A DNA stretch of 64,000 bases from Saprospiraceae bacterium (GTDB lineage: Bacteria > Bacteroidota > Bacteroidia > Chitinophagales > Saprospiraceae). Positions 18,324-26,903 of the stretch are shown here, piece after piece. The position numbers and the translations under genes were made by a program. Below the pieces are notes generated by a model. It had not been told where the DNA came from, searched no databases, and saw nothing but the letters and a program-made list of their open reading frames with translations. The stretch is from the NCBI GenBank assembly GCA_028280415.1, contig JANQLV010000027.1, positions 1 to 64,000 of the forward strand, in the 5' to 3' direction. Position 1 is the stretch's first letter. Each line of letters starts with the position of its first letter.

Positions 18324-19136
18324 ATGAATGAAATTGAACTAATTAAATCTTATTTGAAAAATGAATTGAAAGGCGATGCACTTAAAAACTTCGAACAACG
18401 CCTTCAAGACGAGGAAGCTTTACGCGAAAAAGTAGAGGATTACAAAGAGATATTCCTGGGTTTCGAATCCCTGAAAGCCGAAGCATTAAAAGAGAAAGTA
18501 CAATCATGGAGCAAAGACTTACCCAAAATAAGCGAAGCAAAAAAGGTTGAGCTCCCCAAAGGTTCTTCCTTTAGTATTTTGAAAAAATTGACCGCAGCAA
18601 TTTTTATAATCGCGATTGGTTCGCTGGTTTGGTGGAACATGCAAGGAAATCAAATTCCCGATGACTTTGCTCAAACCTATTACTTTGGTTATTCAGACGG
18701 GACAGAAAAATCTGGCTCTGATTCTAAAACACAGCATTCAGAAATCAGTTATGAAAATGCGAGATCACAGTTTATTGATAAAAATTTCAGTGCTTGTATT
18801 TCCATCCTCAATAATATCCAAAAAACGGATAGTCTTTATTTACTTGCATTGTACCTTAAACAATATGCTTATTTCGAAAACGAAAATTTTCCGGAGTCTT
18901 TAGCAACTTACGAGCAATTACTACAATTAAAAAATAATCCTGCTTACAAGAAAGAAGCTTTGAACTTTATTGATGCAGAATGGACCTCTATTTTGGCTTT
19001 TTTCAATGTTTACAAAAAGGATAAAGGAAAAGTCAATAAAGCAGAGTTCTTAAATAGGTTAAAAGTTTTTTTGGCCAAATCACCCAGTCTGAAATATAGA
19101 GAGCCCGCTGAAAAGTTAAGAGCCTGGCTGGAATGA
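18324..19136 (+). CDS. Single-pass membrane TPR protein, candidate anti-sigma factor
   Basis: A 270-residue protein. The first 70 residues are charged and helical (EIELIKSYLKNEL), the size and position of an anti-sigma cytoplasmic domain but without the HxxxCxxC zinc motif. A transmembrane helix is at about 89-104 (AAIFIIAIGSLVWW). The outer part (about 130-270) has TPR-like helices (YLLALYLKQYAYFENENFPESLA), with the repeat spacing of a short solenoid. The start lies 8 bp after the sigma stop, so the two are co-transcribed. Its end is one base from the end of the convergent CHAT gene (19137 only), so read-through antisense is likely unless there is a terminator within the genes. Confidence 0.75.
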   Translation: MNEIELIKSYLKNELKGDALKNFEQRLQDEEALREKVEDYKEIFLGFESLKAEALKEKVQSWSKDLPKISEAKKVELPKGSSFSILKKLTAAIFIIAIGSLVWWNMQGNQIPDDFAQTYYFGYSDGTEKSGSDSKTQHSEISYENARSQFIDKNFSACISILNNIQKTDSLYLLALYLKQYAYFENENFPESLATYEQLLQLKNNPAYKKEALNFIDAEWTSILAFFNVYKKDKGKVNKAEFLNRLKVFLAKSPSLKYREPAEKLRAWLE

Positions 19137-19137
19137 A

Positions 19138-21825
19138 TCAGCTTATTCTTTTTTTATAAAAATAATAAATACCCAAAAATAGGATTAGGCTAATACTCAA
19201 CAACCGGGCCATATTACAAGAAGAGTTGGTAGCTTTGGTATTTCCATAAAAAGCAAAAGCGGCCCAGGATTTTGGGCCCAGATCGCCATTGAGTGCTATA
19301 AATTTCTTTTGTGCTTTTTGTAAGGCTACATCTTTAGAAAAACCATCTCGCAATTTATCATAAAACAATTCCATTATTTCCCTGGAATCTCTATCCTGGA
19401 TTTCCCACATTGTAGAAATCACGCTTTGCGCTCCTGCATGGATGAGGCCCCGGGAAATACTGATGGCCCCCTCCCCTTTCTCAATTTTTCCAACTCCGGT
19501 TTTGCATGCACTGAGTACGACCAGTTCAGAAGGAATACGCATATTGTATAATTGATTTAAACCTAGTTTAAAATTAGAACCATCATTCGAAAAAACGATA
19601 TAGGACTTCATAGGATTCTGTACATCCGCATCCGCATGGCTCGCTATATGTATATATTGGAAACTGGAATCGTTTTTAGTAAAATGTTCAACCGTTGCTA
19701 AATCATCCTGAAACAAAGTAGAAGATTGAAAATAAGTCGCCATAATTTTTACCTCATCCTTATTTCTTATATTCCTAAATCGAAGTCTGGAAGAATCCGT
19801 ACTGCTAAACATAGGGGCTACTCCCAAATATTCCCGATCATAGTCAATAGCTTCACGTTGATTAATCGTATGCGCAGTTCCCACTGAAAACCAATAATCA
19901 ATACTAAAGTCTTTGATCAGATACGAATAAGTATCAAATTTTGTAATTTCTGCTTGCTCAACCTTTTTACGTAGCAATACATTAAAAGGGACTATCCACA
20001 ATTCTCTATCCGGAATAATTACCAGCCGATCAACTGAACCGAGTTTTTTATCAAAAGGTTTAATGAGTTTCTGATATAAAGCATGAGCAGTAGTCGTATA
20101 AGCCAGCATATCTTCCTCATAAACATAATTCCTCAAATCATTAATACGATTCCTTAATATTTCGTCTATCTTGATAGCGTGAACCATAATTTCTTTTTCA
20201 TCGGGGCAGAGCAAGAAAGCAAAGATGTATTCATCACCAACAAAGTACTCCAGCAAGGCTTGATTCTGATTCAATAGCTTTTCTCTGATTGTAGCTACAG
20301 AAATATCCGTATTCAGGTTTAATAAAGGATTTTTCGATCGAATAGAATCGAGTAAAAGGTAATACTCTTCTTCCAATTTGTACTTCTTTAATCTGGCACT
20401 ATTCAATGTTTCCGAATCAGCCTTTGCAATTTTATCACTAAGCAGCAATAGCTGATTTTGCAATTGTTTTATTTTTATTACTTCGTCAGTGTTTAAGCCT
20501 TCAGATATTTCTATCCGATAATTATTCAGCGCATTTTGCAAATTCAATGCCCTGCTCAATTCTGAAAGGCGAAATGCTTCCAAGTAGTTTTGCTCTTCGT
20601 AAGCCAGAGTAATTGCTTGCTCATATAATGTATAAGCATTGGAAAGTAAAACTTGCTTGTCTAGCTCACTCGTCAGGAAGTCCTGTCGAATTTCTTCTAC
20701 CAAATCAAGCGTCAGGCTATTCGTTTCTTTTAATGCCGCCCGATATGCTGGTCGTTCTCTTAAAAGAAACAAGACCTTGGATTTTCGCATTAAGGTTTCG
20801 TATAAATCCACAGGCAGGTCAATATTTTTAAGCTCCGGATTCTCACTGAATTTCTCAAAATTCTTTTTCCTGAATTCGGGAACCAGATTAGCTAATGCCT
20901 TTTGATAAAACAATAATGCATCATCATACTCTTCTTTCTGAAGACAAACATCGCCAAGCTTATTATATGAATCCGTATAATCATAATAAAATGTTTTATT
21001 ATCATACAGTTTCATAAGAATATTCAGTCCTTTAGACAATAATTCTTTTGCTTTTTCGGCTTGCCCTTTACCCAAATAGATCATTGCTTTGGCTTTAAAT
21101 AAATCAGCCTGACGTATTGATTCATCATCTATAATACTTAGCAGTTTTTTGTTATTGAGATAATATAAGGCGCTGTCCGCCTGATTAAGATCAGTAAGCA
21201 ATTTTGCGTAATTCAAATAGGCCGATATCAATAAAGCCGTATTCTCAGGCTCGGATTTAAGATAATCTGCATAACACTTTTTTGCAGCTTTTACCTCTCC
21301 CATTCCCGTATATATTTTAGCTTTATAAGGTAAGGTATTATAGGTTGCAAAAGACCCCATACTATCCAATTTCATAAAATAATATAATGCTTTTTTATAA
21401 TTATGATACCAATTATATTCAATAACACCCATATTAGTATAAAGGGATCTCAACCTTTCTTCATAGCCATTTTTCTCTGCTATTCTAATTAATCTTGGAA
21501 GCTTTTCTCTGGCTCTGGTTTTAAAACCTAAAACATCATCGCAATAAAATTCCAGCACCTCTTTTTCAAAAAGTGTTTTTTCATCAATATAATTACGTTC
21601 TTCGCCTTGAGGGTTTATTAACATCTCCAAAGAATCAATACATCGCCTTAGCGCTACAAAATTATACTTTTTTAAGGCCGATTGGCTTTTATCTAATAGT
21701 TGTTGGATCAAAGTATCGGGATTATTGGAGGGCAAATCTGGATTTTGCGCCGGTGCATTTATTTGTAGAAAATTAACAAATAAGAAAAGAAGCAGTACAG
21801 GGGGATACTGTAATTGGTTATTCAT
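19138..21825 (-). CDS. TPR-CHAT caspase-like protease with C-terminal membrane helix
   Basis: An 895-residue protein. It has a hydrophobic signal-like N-terminus (residues 8-25), TPR repeats at about 40-330, a long coiled-coil-rich segment (about 400-480), and a CHAT domain at about 560-860. Catalytic His730 lies in IHIASHAD and Cys774 in VLSACKTG, followed by KGEGAISISRGLIHAGAQSV. Unlike the other CHAT protein in this window, it ends with a transmembrane helix (about 874-889, LLSISLILFLGIYYF) and a basic tail. An N-terminal signal plus a C-terminal helix would place the whole CHAT domain outside the cytoplasm (topology to be tested). Its start has a TAnnTTTG box directly upstream. Confidence 0.92.
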   Translation of the reverse strand: MNNQLQYPPVLLLFLFVNFLQINAPAQNPDLPSNNPDTLIQQLLDKSQSALKKYNFVALRRCIDSLEMLINPQGEERNYIDEKTLFEKEVLEFYCDDVLGFKTRAREKLPRLIRIAEKNGYEERLRSLYTNMGVIEYNWYHNYKKALYYFMKLDSMGSFATYNTLPYKAKIYTGMGEVKAAKKCYADYLKSEPENTALLISAYLNYAKLLTDLNQADSALYYLNNKKLLSIIDDESIRQADLFKAKAMIYLGKGQAEKAKELLSKGLNILMKLYDNKTFYYDYTDSYNKLGDVCLQKEEYDDALLFYQKALANLVPEFRKKNFEKFSENPELKNIDLPVDLYETLMRKSKVLFLLRERPAYRAALKETNSLTLDLVEEIRQDFLTSELDKQVLLSNAYTLYEQAITLAYEEQNYLEAFRLSELSRALNLQNALNNYRIEISEGLNTDEVIKIKQLQNQLLLLSDKIAKADSETLNSARLKKYKLEEEYYLLLDSIRSKNPLLNLNTDISVATIREKLLNQNQALLEYFVGDEYIFAFLLCPDEKEIMVHAIKIDEILRNRINDLRNYVYEEDMLAYTTTAHALYQKLIKPFDKKLGSVDRLVIIPDRELWIVPFNVLLRKKVEQAEITKFDTYSYLIKDFSIDYWFSVGTAHTINQREAIDYDREYLGVAPMFSSTDSSRLRFRNIRNKDEVKIMATYFQSSTLFQDDLATVEHFTKNDSSFQYIHIASHADADVQNPMKSYIVFSNDGSNFKLGLNQLYNMRIPSELVVLSACKTGVGKIEKGEGAISISRGLIHAGAQSVISTMWEIQDRDSREIMELFYDKLRDGFSKDVALQKAQKKFIALNGDLGPKSWAAFAFYGNTKATNSSCNMARLLSISLILFLGIYYFYKKRIS

Positions 21826-21839
21826 AATGGGTATTTCTT

Positions 21840-21847
21840 CAAATATA
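21840..21847 (-). promoter_or_regulatory. -7 box, CHAT gene promoter candidate
   Basis: On the minus strand TATATTTG matches the Bacteroidota -7 consensus TAnnTTTG. It follows the upstream terminator at once and would start RNA only a few bases before the ATG at 21825, a nearly leaderless mRNA. No good -33 TTG is seen, so support is moderate. Confidence 0.4.
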
Positions 21848-21881
21848 AAAAACAGGATAGCACTAAAGGTACTATCCTGTT
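21847..21881 (-). terminator. Strong intrinsic terminator after the 299-aa membrane protein gene
   Basis: Perfect arms AACAGGATAG (21851-21860) and CTATCCTGTT (21872-21881) around an 11-base loop, followed on the minus strand by six T (A-run 21847-21852 on the plus strand). It ends the transcript of the gene at 21923-22822 just before the CHAT gene. Confidence 0.8.
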
Positions 21882-21922
21882 AAAATAAATAATAATTTAA
21901 ACTAAAAATATTATTTAATCAA

Positions 21923-22822
21923 TTATCCTTTTTTATCATCAATTTTTGCAGCGGTTAAACTACTACTACCAGAGCCAGGATCGGTCGTCTGCTCATGGGG
22001 AACTATATTGCGCAGGATGATACATCTAGTTCTTCCGCTATCATCAATCCAGACAAACTTCGCTTTTATCAAATCTCCTCCACTTAAGTTCGTCAACATG
22101 TTATCTATTTCATTCATTGTGACCACTGCAAAGCCCCCCAAAGGAGATATTAGAGCATCGCTAATATCTGAATAAGCAATTAGTGTTGCGGTACTGAGTT
22201 CCGGATTACACTTATAGATACTTATTTCCTGTACATCCCACTCGTTCGTATTAACGATAAATTGTTCGAACATTTTCCCGGACCAGTCACAATAACGTCC
22301 ATCCGGGCAAAGGCAAAGTTCTTCTAAATGTTCTATTCCAAATAAATCAGCCATATAGGTGATATTTCTTGCATCAATCAACTCTAATTGATTATCACTA
22401 ATATCGTGAATATCACACTCATCCTCCCCCGGAATAGGGCATTCTTCCGGTAATTCAAAGCTTGCAGTCATCTGCTCATTATTAATACTCAAAAGTTCTT
22501 TTTGAAGTTGAATCTCTTCAACTAATCGGGAGGTTTTCAAAGCCTGGATAATTGCCTGCGTAAAAGTAGTAGTTCTGTAGTTTTCATCAATATTCGCATA
22601 TTTTTTTAGAAAACCACGTTCCTCGTCTACTTTAGCCCGACGGACAATTTTTTTGTAATAAAAATCATTATATCCCGGCTCGAAATCGTCCTGAGGTTTT
22701 TGCTGAATAAGATTTAGTTTCACGAACCGATAAATCATATAGAGGATAACCAGTATCCCTATTATCCCTCCTATGATTGCAAGGTCCTTAAAGACGGTTA
22801 ATAATTCTTGAATTGTGTTCAT
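21923..22822 (-). CDS. Single-pass membrane protein of unknown function, CHAT-locus neighbour
   Basis: A 299-residue protein with one N-terminal transmembrane helix (about 12-34, IIGGIIGILVILYMIYRF). A basic/charged stalk with helical segments follows (about 60-120), then a C-terminal domain rich in Asp/Glu/Cys (CDIHD, CLCPDGRYCDWSGK) and a beta-rich end (AKFVWIDDSGRTRCIILRN). The paired Cys residues might be disulfides or a metal site. I do not recognise the family. It is encoded upstream of the CHAT gene in the same direction but cut off from it by a strong terminator, so it is a neighbour rather than an operon member. It might be a substrate or partner of the CHAT protein (inference). Confidence 0.7.
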   Translation of the reverse strand: MNTIQELLTVFKDLAIIGGIIGILVILYMIYRFVKLNLIQQKPQDDFEPGYNDFYYKKIVRRAKVDEERGFLKKYANIDENYRTTTFTQAIIQALKTSRLVEEIQLQKELLSINNEQMTASFELPEECPIPGEDECDIHDISDNQLELIDARNITYMADLFGIEHLEELCLCPDGRYCDWSGKMFEQFIVNTNEWDVQEISIYKCNPELSTATLIAYSDISDALISPLGGFAVVTMNEIDNMLTNLSGGDLIKAKFVWIDDSGRTRCIILRNIVPHEQTTDPGSGSSSLTAAKIDDKKG

Positions 22823-23173
22823 TGCAATTTGTTTTTCATTTTAGAAATAGAGTTAATATACTGCTTGTTGGAGTGCAAGCTTTTTTTCTTTATACTTTAC
22901 TATCTTAAAATGTTAGGAAAAAATTTTATTTTTTCAATTTTTAAGACATTTATAACTCAAAACAACTAAAATTAACAATTTTTAAAACAACTCAATTGAA
23001 TATTTAATTCAGAAATACGGTTATCGCATTGCTACTAGCTAATTGTACTGATAAAACAATTTAGGGACAATGATCACTAGAGATTAAAAAATTGTTTTGG
23101 TCAACTTTCGATTTTCGTAACTCGTTTTTCGCTATTCGACTTTCGAGCTTCGAAAACCGAATAACGAAAATCA
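22823..23173. other. Intergenic region with AT-rich leader and heptad element
   Basis: 351 bp between two minus-strand genes. It holds an AT-rich block before the 299-residue gene, a small plus-strand hairpin GCTTG/CAAGC (22863-22880) followed by seven T without an upstream plus-strand gene, and at its far end the heptad-phased element at 23107-23171. No coding sequence is apparent. Confidence 0.55.
23107..23171. repeat. Degenerate heptad array, CG every 7 bp
   Basis: Nine CG dinucleotides occur at 23109, 23116, 23123, 23130, 23137, 23144, 23151, 23158 and 23165, exactly 7 bp apart. The first units read TTTCG-like, and from the middle the units become CGAA-like, so the array is also an imperfect palindrome (TTTTCGCTATTCG against CGAATAACGAAAA). 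It ends just past the stop of the minus-strand isomerase gene, where a terminator is expected. Confidence 0.7.
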
Positions 23174-24082
23174 TTACACATCCACTTCGCGATAAGCTTT
23201 GATTACTGCAAGTTCACCTTCTTTTCCATTTTTAAAATTTCCGTGTTCCATACCCATTATTCCCCGGAATCCTTTTTCATGAATAAATTTAAAAACATTT
23301 TTATAATTTATCTCTCCGGTAGTTGGCTCTTTTCGACCGGGATTATCACCAATTTGAAAATAAGCGATTTCATCCCAACTCGTTTCGATATTCGGAATCA
23401 GATTCCCTTCCTGAATTTGTTGATGGTAAATATCAAAGAGGATTTTACACGAGGGGCTGTCAACCGCTTTACAGATTGCATAGGCTTGTGCGGATCTGGT
23501 CAAAAAGAGTCCGGGATGATCTCTAAAATTAAGCGGCTCTAATACCATCGTTAATTGATGGGGTTCTAAAATATCGCAAGCTCTTTTTAAAGCTTCTATC
23601 ACATTAGCTGTTTGGTAGCCCATATCTTTTCTCAAATCCAGGTGCCCGGGAACAACTGTCATCCATTTCGCATTCGTTCTTTTAGCTACTTCAAGCGATT
23701 TTTTAATGTAATCCAAAAATTCTATCCGCTTCGCTTCGTCTCCACTAGCCAGGTTAGGTTCGTGCCAATATATCTTGTGTGCAACAAAAACGCCCATCTC
23801 AATTCCCAGTTTGGCCATTGTTGCGCCCATTTTTTCCTGTAAAGCGATATCGCGATTCGGCATACCATTATCTTCGAAAGCCTGAAAGCCCTGATCTGCC
23901 ATAAATTTCAACTGATCAATCGGATCATCGCCGGCATGATGTTTAAACATACCAAGATGTGGCGCAAACTTCATATTAAATTTTGCGCCCGAAGCATTTT
24001 TAGTATTATTAAATGAAGGACTGGACAAAGGGATAGCAGCCAGTGTTATGCTGCCATTTTTAATAAATGATCTGCGTTCCAT
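23174..24082 (-). CDS. Exported TIM-barrel isomerase, hydroxypyruvate isomerase-like
   Basis: A 302-residue protein with a twin-arginine-like start MERRSFIKNG and hydrophobic stretch (1-25). The rest is an AP-endonuclease-2/xylose-isomerase-like TIM barrel: FMADQGFQAFEDNGMPNRD, WMTVVPGHLD, LTMVLEPLNFRDHPG (metal Glu), CKILFDIYHQQIQEGNLI (metal Asp/His), YFQIGDNPGRKEPTTGE (metal Asp) and IMGMEHGN (metal Glu). This pattern is that of the hydroxypyruvate isomerase (Hyi) family. Exported members in Bacteroidota are often found with GMC and DUF1080 genes in 3-keto-sugar pathways; here those lie about 7 kb away, so the link is weak. Confidence 0.87.
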   Translation of the reverse strand: MERRSFIKNGSITLAAIPLSSPSFNNTKNASGAKFNMKFAPHLGMFKHHAGDDPIDQLKFMADQGFQAFEDNGMPNRDIALQEKMGATMAKLGIEMGVFVAHKIYWHEPNLASGDEAKRIEFLDYIKKSLEVAKRTNAKWMTVVPGHLDLRKDMGYQTANVIEALKRACDILEPHQLTMVLEPLNFRDHPGLFLTRSAQAYAICKAVDSPSCKILFDIYHQQIQEGNLIPNIETSWDEIAYFQIGDNPGRKEPTTGEINYKNVFKFIHEKGFRGIMGMEHGNFKNGKEGELAVIKAYREVDV

Positions 24083-24380
24083 ATAATTTTATGTTTTGCG
24101 ATTGTTGAATTTGAAATTAAAATATACAATCTGAGTAAAACAATAAAATCTTTAGAACATTATTTAAAACTCCGAATTACCTGTGCTCAACTTTCTCATC
24201 AACTAGTAAGAAAGAAAAACTATGATTATGGATTTGCTTATGATGAAAAAGCAAAACTCGGTTCACAAATCAAAAAGGAAACAATCCTCTCCGAACGCAG
24301 CTGGTTATTGAGTAAGGTTTAGCGCCTTGGTTTGCAAAGTATCTCCAATGCTTCTTCTACCTATGCACAAAAGATCAATT

Positions 24381-24926
24381 TTACACTTTTTCCAGTTTTT
24401 CGTGGGGTGGATCGGGTAATGCTACTTCGATCGGATCACCTGGTTTTATAATACCTCCTTCCTGAACGACTCCCATAATACCAGCCTTGCGAACTAAGTC
24501 ACCCTGCTCATCTCTATCAAGGACCGCTGCCATTAAGCCTTTTTGAATGCCCTCCAACTGGCTACAGGGATTGCGCAAACCGGTAATTCGTATAACAGCG
24601 CGATCTCCTATTTTTAATAAAGCATTTTTGGGTAGCCCCAGTAAATCTATCCCTTCGGTTGTAATATTTTCCCCCATTTGACCGGCCGCAACTTTAAAGC
24701 CTTTTTCGAGCAACTCCCGATGCAATTCAGCATGTATCAGATGTATCTGTCTTAAATTTGGCTGAGTCGGATCTTTTGCCACCCTGGATCGATGTTTAAC
24801 CGTCTTTCCCTGATGGGCATCTCCTTCTATACCAAGCCCTGTCAACAGATGAATACTTTCACAATTAACTTTCGACATTGTATGTGTTGGGCTGAGACTT
24901 ACATGAGTTACTTTAGCTGTTTTCAT
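24381..24926 (-). CDS. MOSC-domain protein
   Basis: A 181-residue single-domain MOSC protein. Visible motifs are GLGIEGDAHQG, RQIHLIHAELH, GQMGENITTEGIDL, LKIGDRAVIRITGLRNPCSQL with the conserved cysteine, and GIMGVVQEGGIIKPGDPI. MOSC domains are found in molybdenum-cofactor sulfurases and molybdenum-dependent reductases, and the cysteine is thought to handle sulfur or the cofactor. Stand-alone proteins of this size are common; substrate unknown. The start is divergent from the GNAT gene, with about 100 bp between. Confidence 0.9.
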   Translation of the reverse strand: MKTAKVTHVSLSPTHTMSKVNCESIHLLTGLGIEGDAHQGKTVKHRSRVAKDPTQPNLRQIHLIHAELHRELLEKGFKVAAGQMGENITTEGIDLLGLPKNALLKIGDRAVIRITGLRNPCSQLEGIQKGLMAAVLDRDEQGDLVRKAGIMGVVQEGGIIKPGDPIEVALPDPPHEKLEKV

Positions 24927-25028
24927 TGGAATGATTTTAAATATATTCTCTTATTAGGACGATTGGGAAACTTATATGTTTTTTTTGAAGTTGAAAAATA
25001 CAATAGTTCAAGTATAAATTTTTACAAA

Positions 25029-25544
25029 ATGGAAACAATCTTAAGAGCCTGGCATTCCGAAGATGCAGAAACGCTTGCTCAATATGCCAACAATCCAAAT
25101 GTTGCTAAAAACCTGACAGACATTTTCCCTTCTCCCTATTCACTGGAAGATGCAAAAGCTTTTATTAAAAAAACAGGTACTCATCAACCGCAGCAAATTT
25201 TTGCTATAGCTACAGAACAGGAAGCCATCGGAGCGATTGGTCTCCATCCACAACAGGATATTTTTAGAAAAAATGCGGAACTTGGCTATTGGCTGGCCGA
25301 ACCATTTTGGGGAAAAGGAATTATGAGTAAAGCCGTTATGGAAATGGTTCGTTACGGATTTTCTGCTTTCGACATTGATCGTATCTTCGCCAAACCTTTT
25401 GGTAGCAATATCGGCTCGCAAAAGGTTTTAGAAAAAAGCGGATTCCTTTTAGAAGCCCGATTCGAAAAAACCATTATTAAACTCGGCGAATATCAGGATG
25501 AGCTCGTATATGCCATCAGAAAAAAGAATCTCAAAAATTTATGA
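25029..25544 (+). CDS. GNAT N-acetyltransferase, RimJ/RimL-like
   Basis: A 171-residue acetyltransferase from the ATG at 25029; the open frame runs further upstream but into the divergent MOSC gene, and METILRAW is a normal family start. It has the RimL-type layout: SLEDAKAFI, ELGYWLAEPFWGKGIMSKAV (acetyl-CoA loop), and FGSNIGSQKVLEKSGF near the end. It probably acetylates an amine on a protein or small molecule. Its stop overlaps the start of the VOC gene by 4 bp (ATGA), so the two form an operon. Confidence 0.9.
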   Translation: METILRAWHSEDAETLAQYANNPNVAKNLTDIFPSPYSLEDAKAFIKKTGTHQPQQIFAIATEQEAIGAIGLHPQQDIFRKNAELGYWLAEPFWGKGIMSKAVMEMVRYGFSAFDIDRIFAKPFGSNIGSQKVLEKSGFLLEARFEKTIIKLGEYQDELVYAIRKKNLKNL

Positions 25545-25930
25545 AACAGAGAATAGCACATTTTGCATTAGTGGTCAAAGACTACGACGAAGCTATTGCT
25601 TTTTACACTCAAAAACTACATTTCCAATTATTGGAAGATAGTCCTTTGAGCGAAAGCAAGCGCTGGGTCAGAATAGCCCCTCCCGGTTCGGAAGAGTGCG
25701 GCATTTTACTGGCTAAAGCAGCCAATGAAAGGCAGTTAGCCAGTGTCGGTAATCAAACCGGCGGGAGAGTATTTTTATTTTTACATACGGATAATATTGA
25801 GCGTGATTATCAAAATTTACTGGATAAAGAAGTCAATATTGTACGCCCACTTGTTGAGGAAGCCTGGGGCAAGGTTTTGGTTTTTGCTGATCTGTACGGT
25901 AATCTTTGGGATCTGATTGAGCCTGCGTAA
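25541..25930 (+). CDS. VOC/glyoxalase-fold protein
   Basis: A 129-residue vicinal-oxygen-chelate protein with KQRIAHFALVVKDYDEAIAFYTQKL at the start and EEAWGKVLVFADLYGNLWDLIEPA at the end, the two paired beta-alpha-beta-beta modules of the family. Likely metal ligands are His7 and the terminal Glu. Members include glyoxalase I, antibiotic-resistance and dioxygenase proteins; the substrate is not predictable. It overlaps the GNAT gene by 4 bp. Confidence 0.9.
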   Translation: MKQRIAHFALVVKDYDEAIAFYTQKLHFQLLEDSPLSESKRWVRIAPPGSEECGILLAKAANERQLASVGNQTGGRVFLFLHTDNIERDYQNLLDKEVNIVRPLVEEAWGKVLVFADLYGNLWDLIEPA

Positions 25931-25991
25931 TTTTAAATCATATAAATGTACAATTTCCCTTTAGCTTTGTTAAAGGCCTGATATCTGTTCT

Positions 25992-26011
25992 GCTGCTACA
26001 GTATTAGCAGC
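25992..26011. terminator. Stem-loop between convergent genes
   Basis: Arms GCTGCTA and TAGCAGC (7 bp) around a 6-base loop, located between the VOC gene (plus) and the hydrolase gene (minus, stop at 26018). No T-run follows on either strand, so the terminator call is tentative. Confidence 0.4.
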
Positions 26012-26017
26012 TCCAAA

Positions 26018-26866
26018 TCAAGCATTGTGTAAAAAAGTTACGATCTTTTGAAAAACACTGGCATCTTGCAGAGAGTGTCCCAAACCTTTGGTAAGCCATA
26101 ATTCGGAATCAGATAAGTTCTGATGCATCGCCATACTACTATCTGCAGCAACAACGTCGTCGTTTTTATCATGAATCAATAAAGCAGGAATGTCAATAGA
26201 TTTACAGAATTCTGCAGAGGAGAAATACGCTACCGGACGATCAAACTGTTTTTCAAAAAAATTAAAAAGCCCTGTGAGCGTCCGATCAGAAAGTCCGAGT
26301 GATCTAGAAAAACCACCTTGCATCATAATCGATAGTTCGGAAGGGGCGCCCATTAAAACGATTTTATGGATATTCGAAAACGAGTAGTGGGCCAAATAAT
26401 AACTCAAAGTGGCAGCACCCAAAGAATGCCCAATAATATAGTCTGGCTGATAACAGTTAACAGCTGCATGAATCGCTTCTGCATATTTGATCATATTAAA
26501 TCGATTTCCATCAGAAGCTCCATGCGCAGGCGCATCAATACCGATAATACGATGTCGCATAGCTTGAAGGGAACGCATTAGTGGCTCCCATCTGGCAGTA
26601 TTAGATTCCCAACCGTGTAAAAGAAGGACGCTTTGTGCAGCATCCGGATTCCATTCGTAAACCTTAGTAAAACCATAGGGAGTCTTCAGTTCATTCTGAC
26701 CATCCGCTTTACTTAAAAAAAACTGATCTGCTTCCCCTATTCTTCCAGCTCTGGGCGTACAAAAAATATCAAAAGCTATTTCACCTGCCTTTTCCGGACT
26801 CCACCTACTTAGTGTATTCAGGCCAAAACCAACTATTTTAGGAATTACCTTTTTAATATTGTTCAT
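26018..26866 (-). CDS. Alpha/beta hydrolase
   Basis: A 282-residue hydrolase. It has the oxyanion strand SVLLLHGWESN, the tight turn GIDAPAHGASDG, the nucleophile Ser in IIGHSLGAATLSYYLAH, an acidic residue in LLIHDKNDDVV and the catalytic His in LTKGLGHSL. A small lid is expected between strands 6 and 7. No signal peptide. Substrate unknown; small esters or lipids are typical. Confidence 0.9.
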   Translation of the reverse strand: MNNIKKVIPKIVGFGLNTLSRWSPEKAGEIAFDIFCTPRAGRIGEADQFFLSKADGQNELKTPYGFTKVYEWNPDAAQSVLLLHGWESNTARWEPLMRSLQAMRHRIIGIDAPAHGASDGNRFNMIKYAEAIHAAVNCYQPDYIIGHSLGAATLSYYLAHYSFSNIHKIVLMGAPSELSIMMQGGFSRSLGLSDRTLTGLFNFFEKQFDRPVAYFSSAEFCKSIDIPALLIHDKNDDVVAADSSMAMHQNLSDSELWLTKGLGHSLQDASVFQKIVTFLHNA

Positions 26867-26903
26867 TTAATTCTAGACAAAAGAAATCCAACATTCTAAA
26901 ATA

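Noticed and set aside
16104-22822. Idea that the patatin gene belongs to a CHAT defence island
   Set aside because: It is divergent, has its own leader hairpin, and no nucleotidyl cyclase or other defence gene is present.
22863-22887. GCTTG/CAAGC stem followed by seven T on the plus strand
   Set aside because: Looks like a terminator but faces away from the nearby minus-strand gene; no plus-strand transcript is expected here.
24086-24322. An open plus-strand frame of about 78 codons with protein-like text before the MOSC gene
   Set aside because: It has no usable start codon and ends in a stop; it could be a gene remnant, but I cannot name a parent family.
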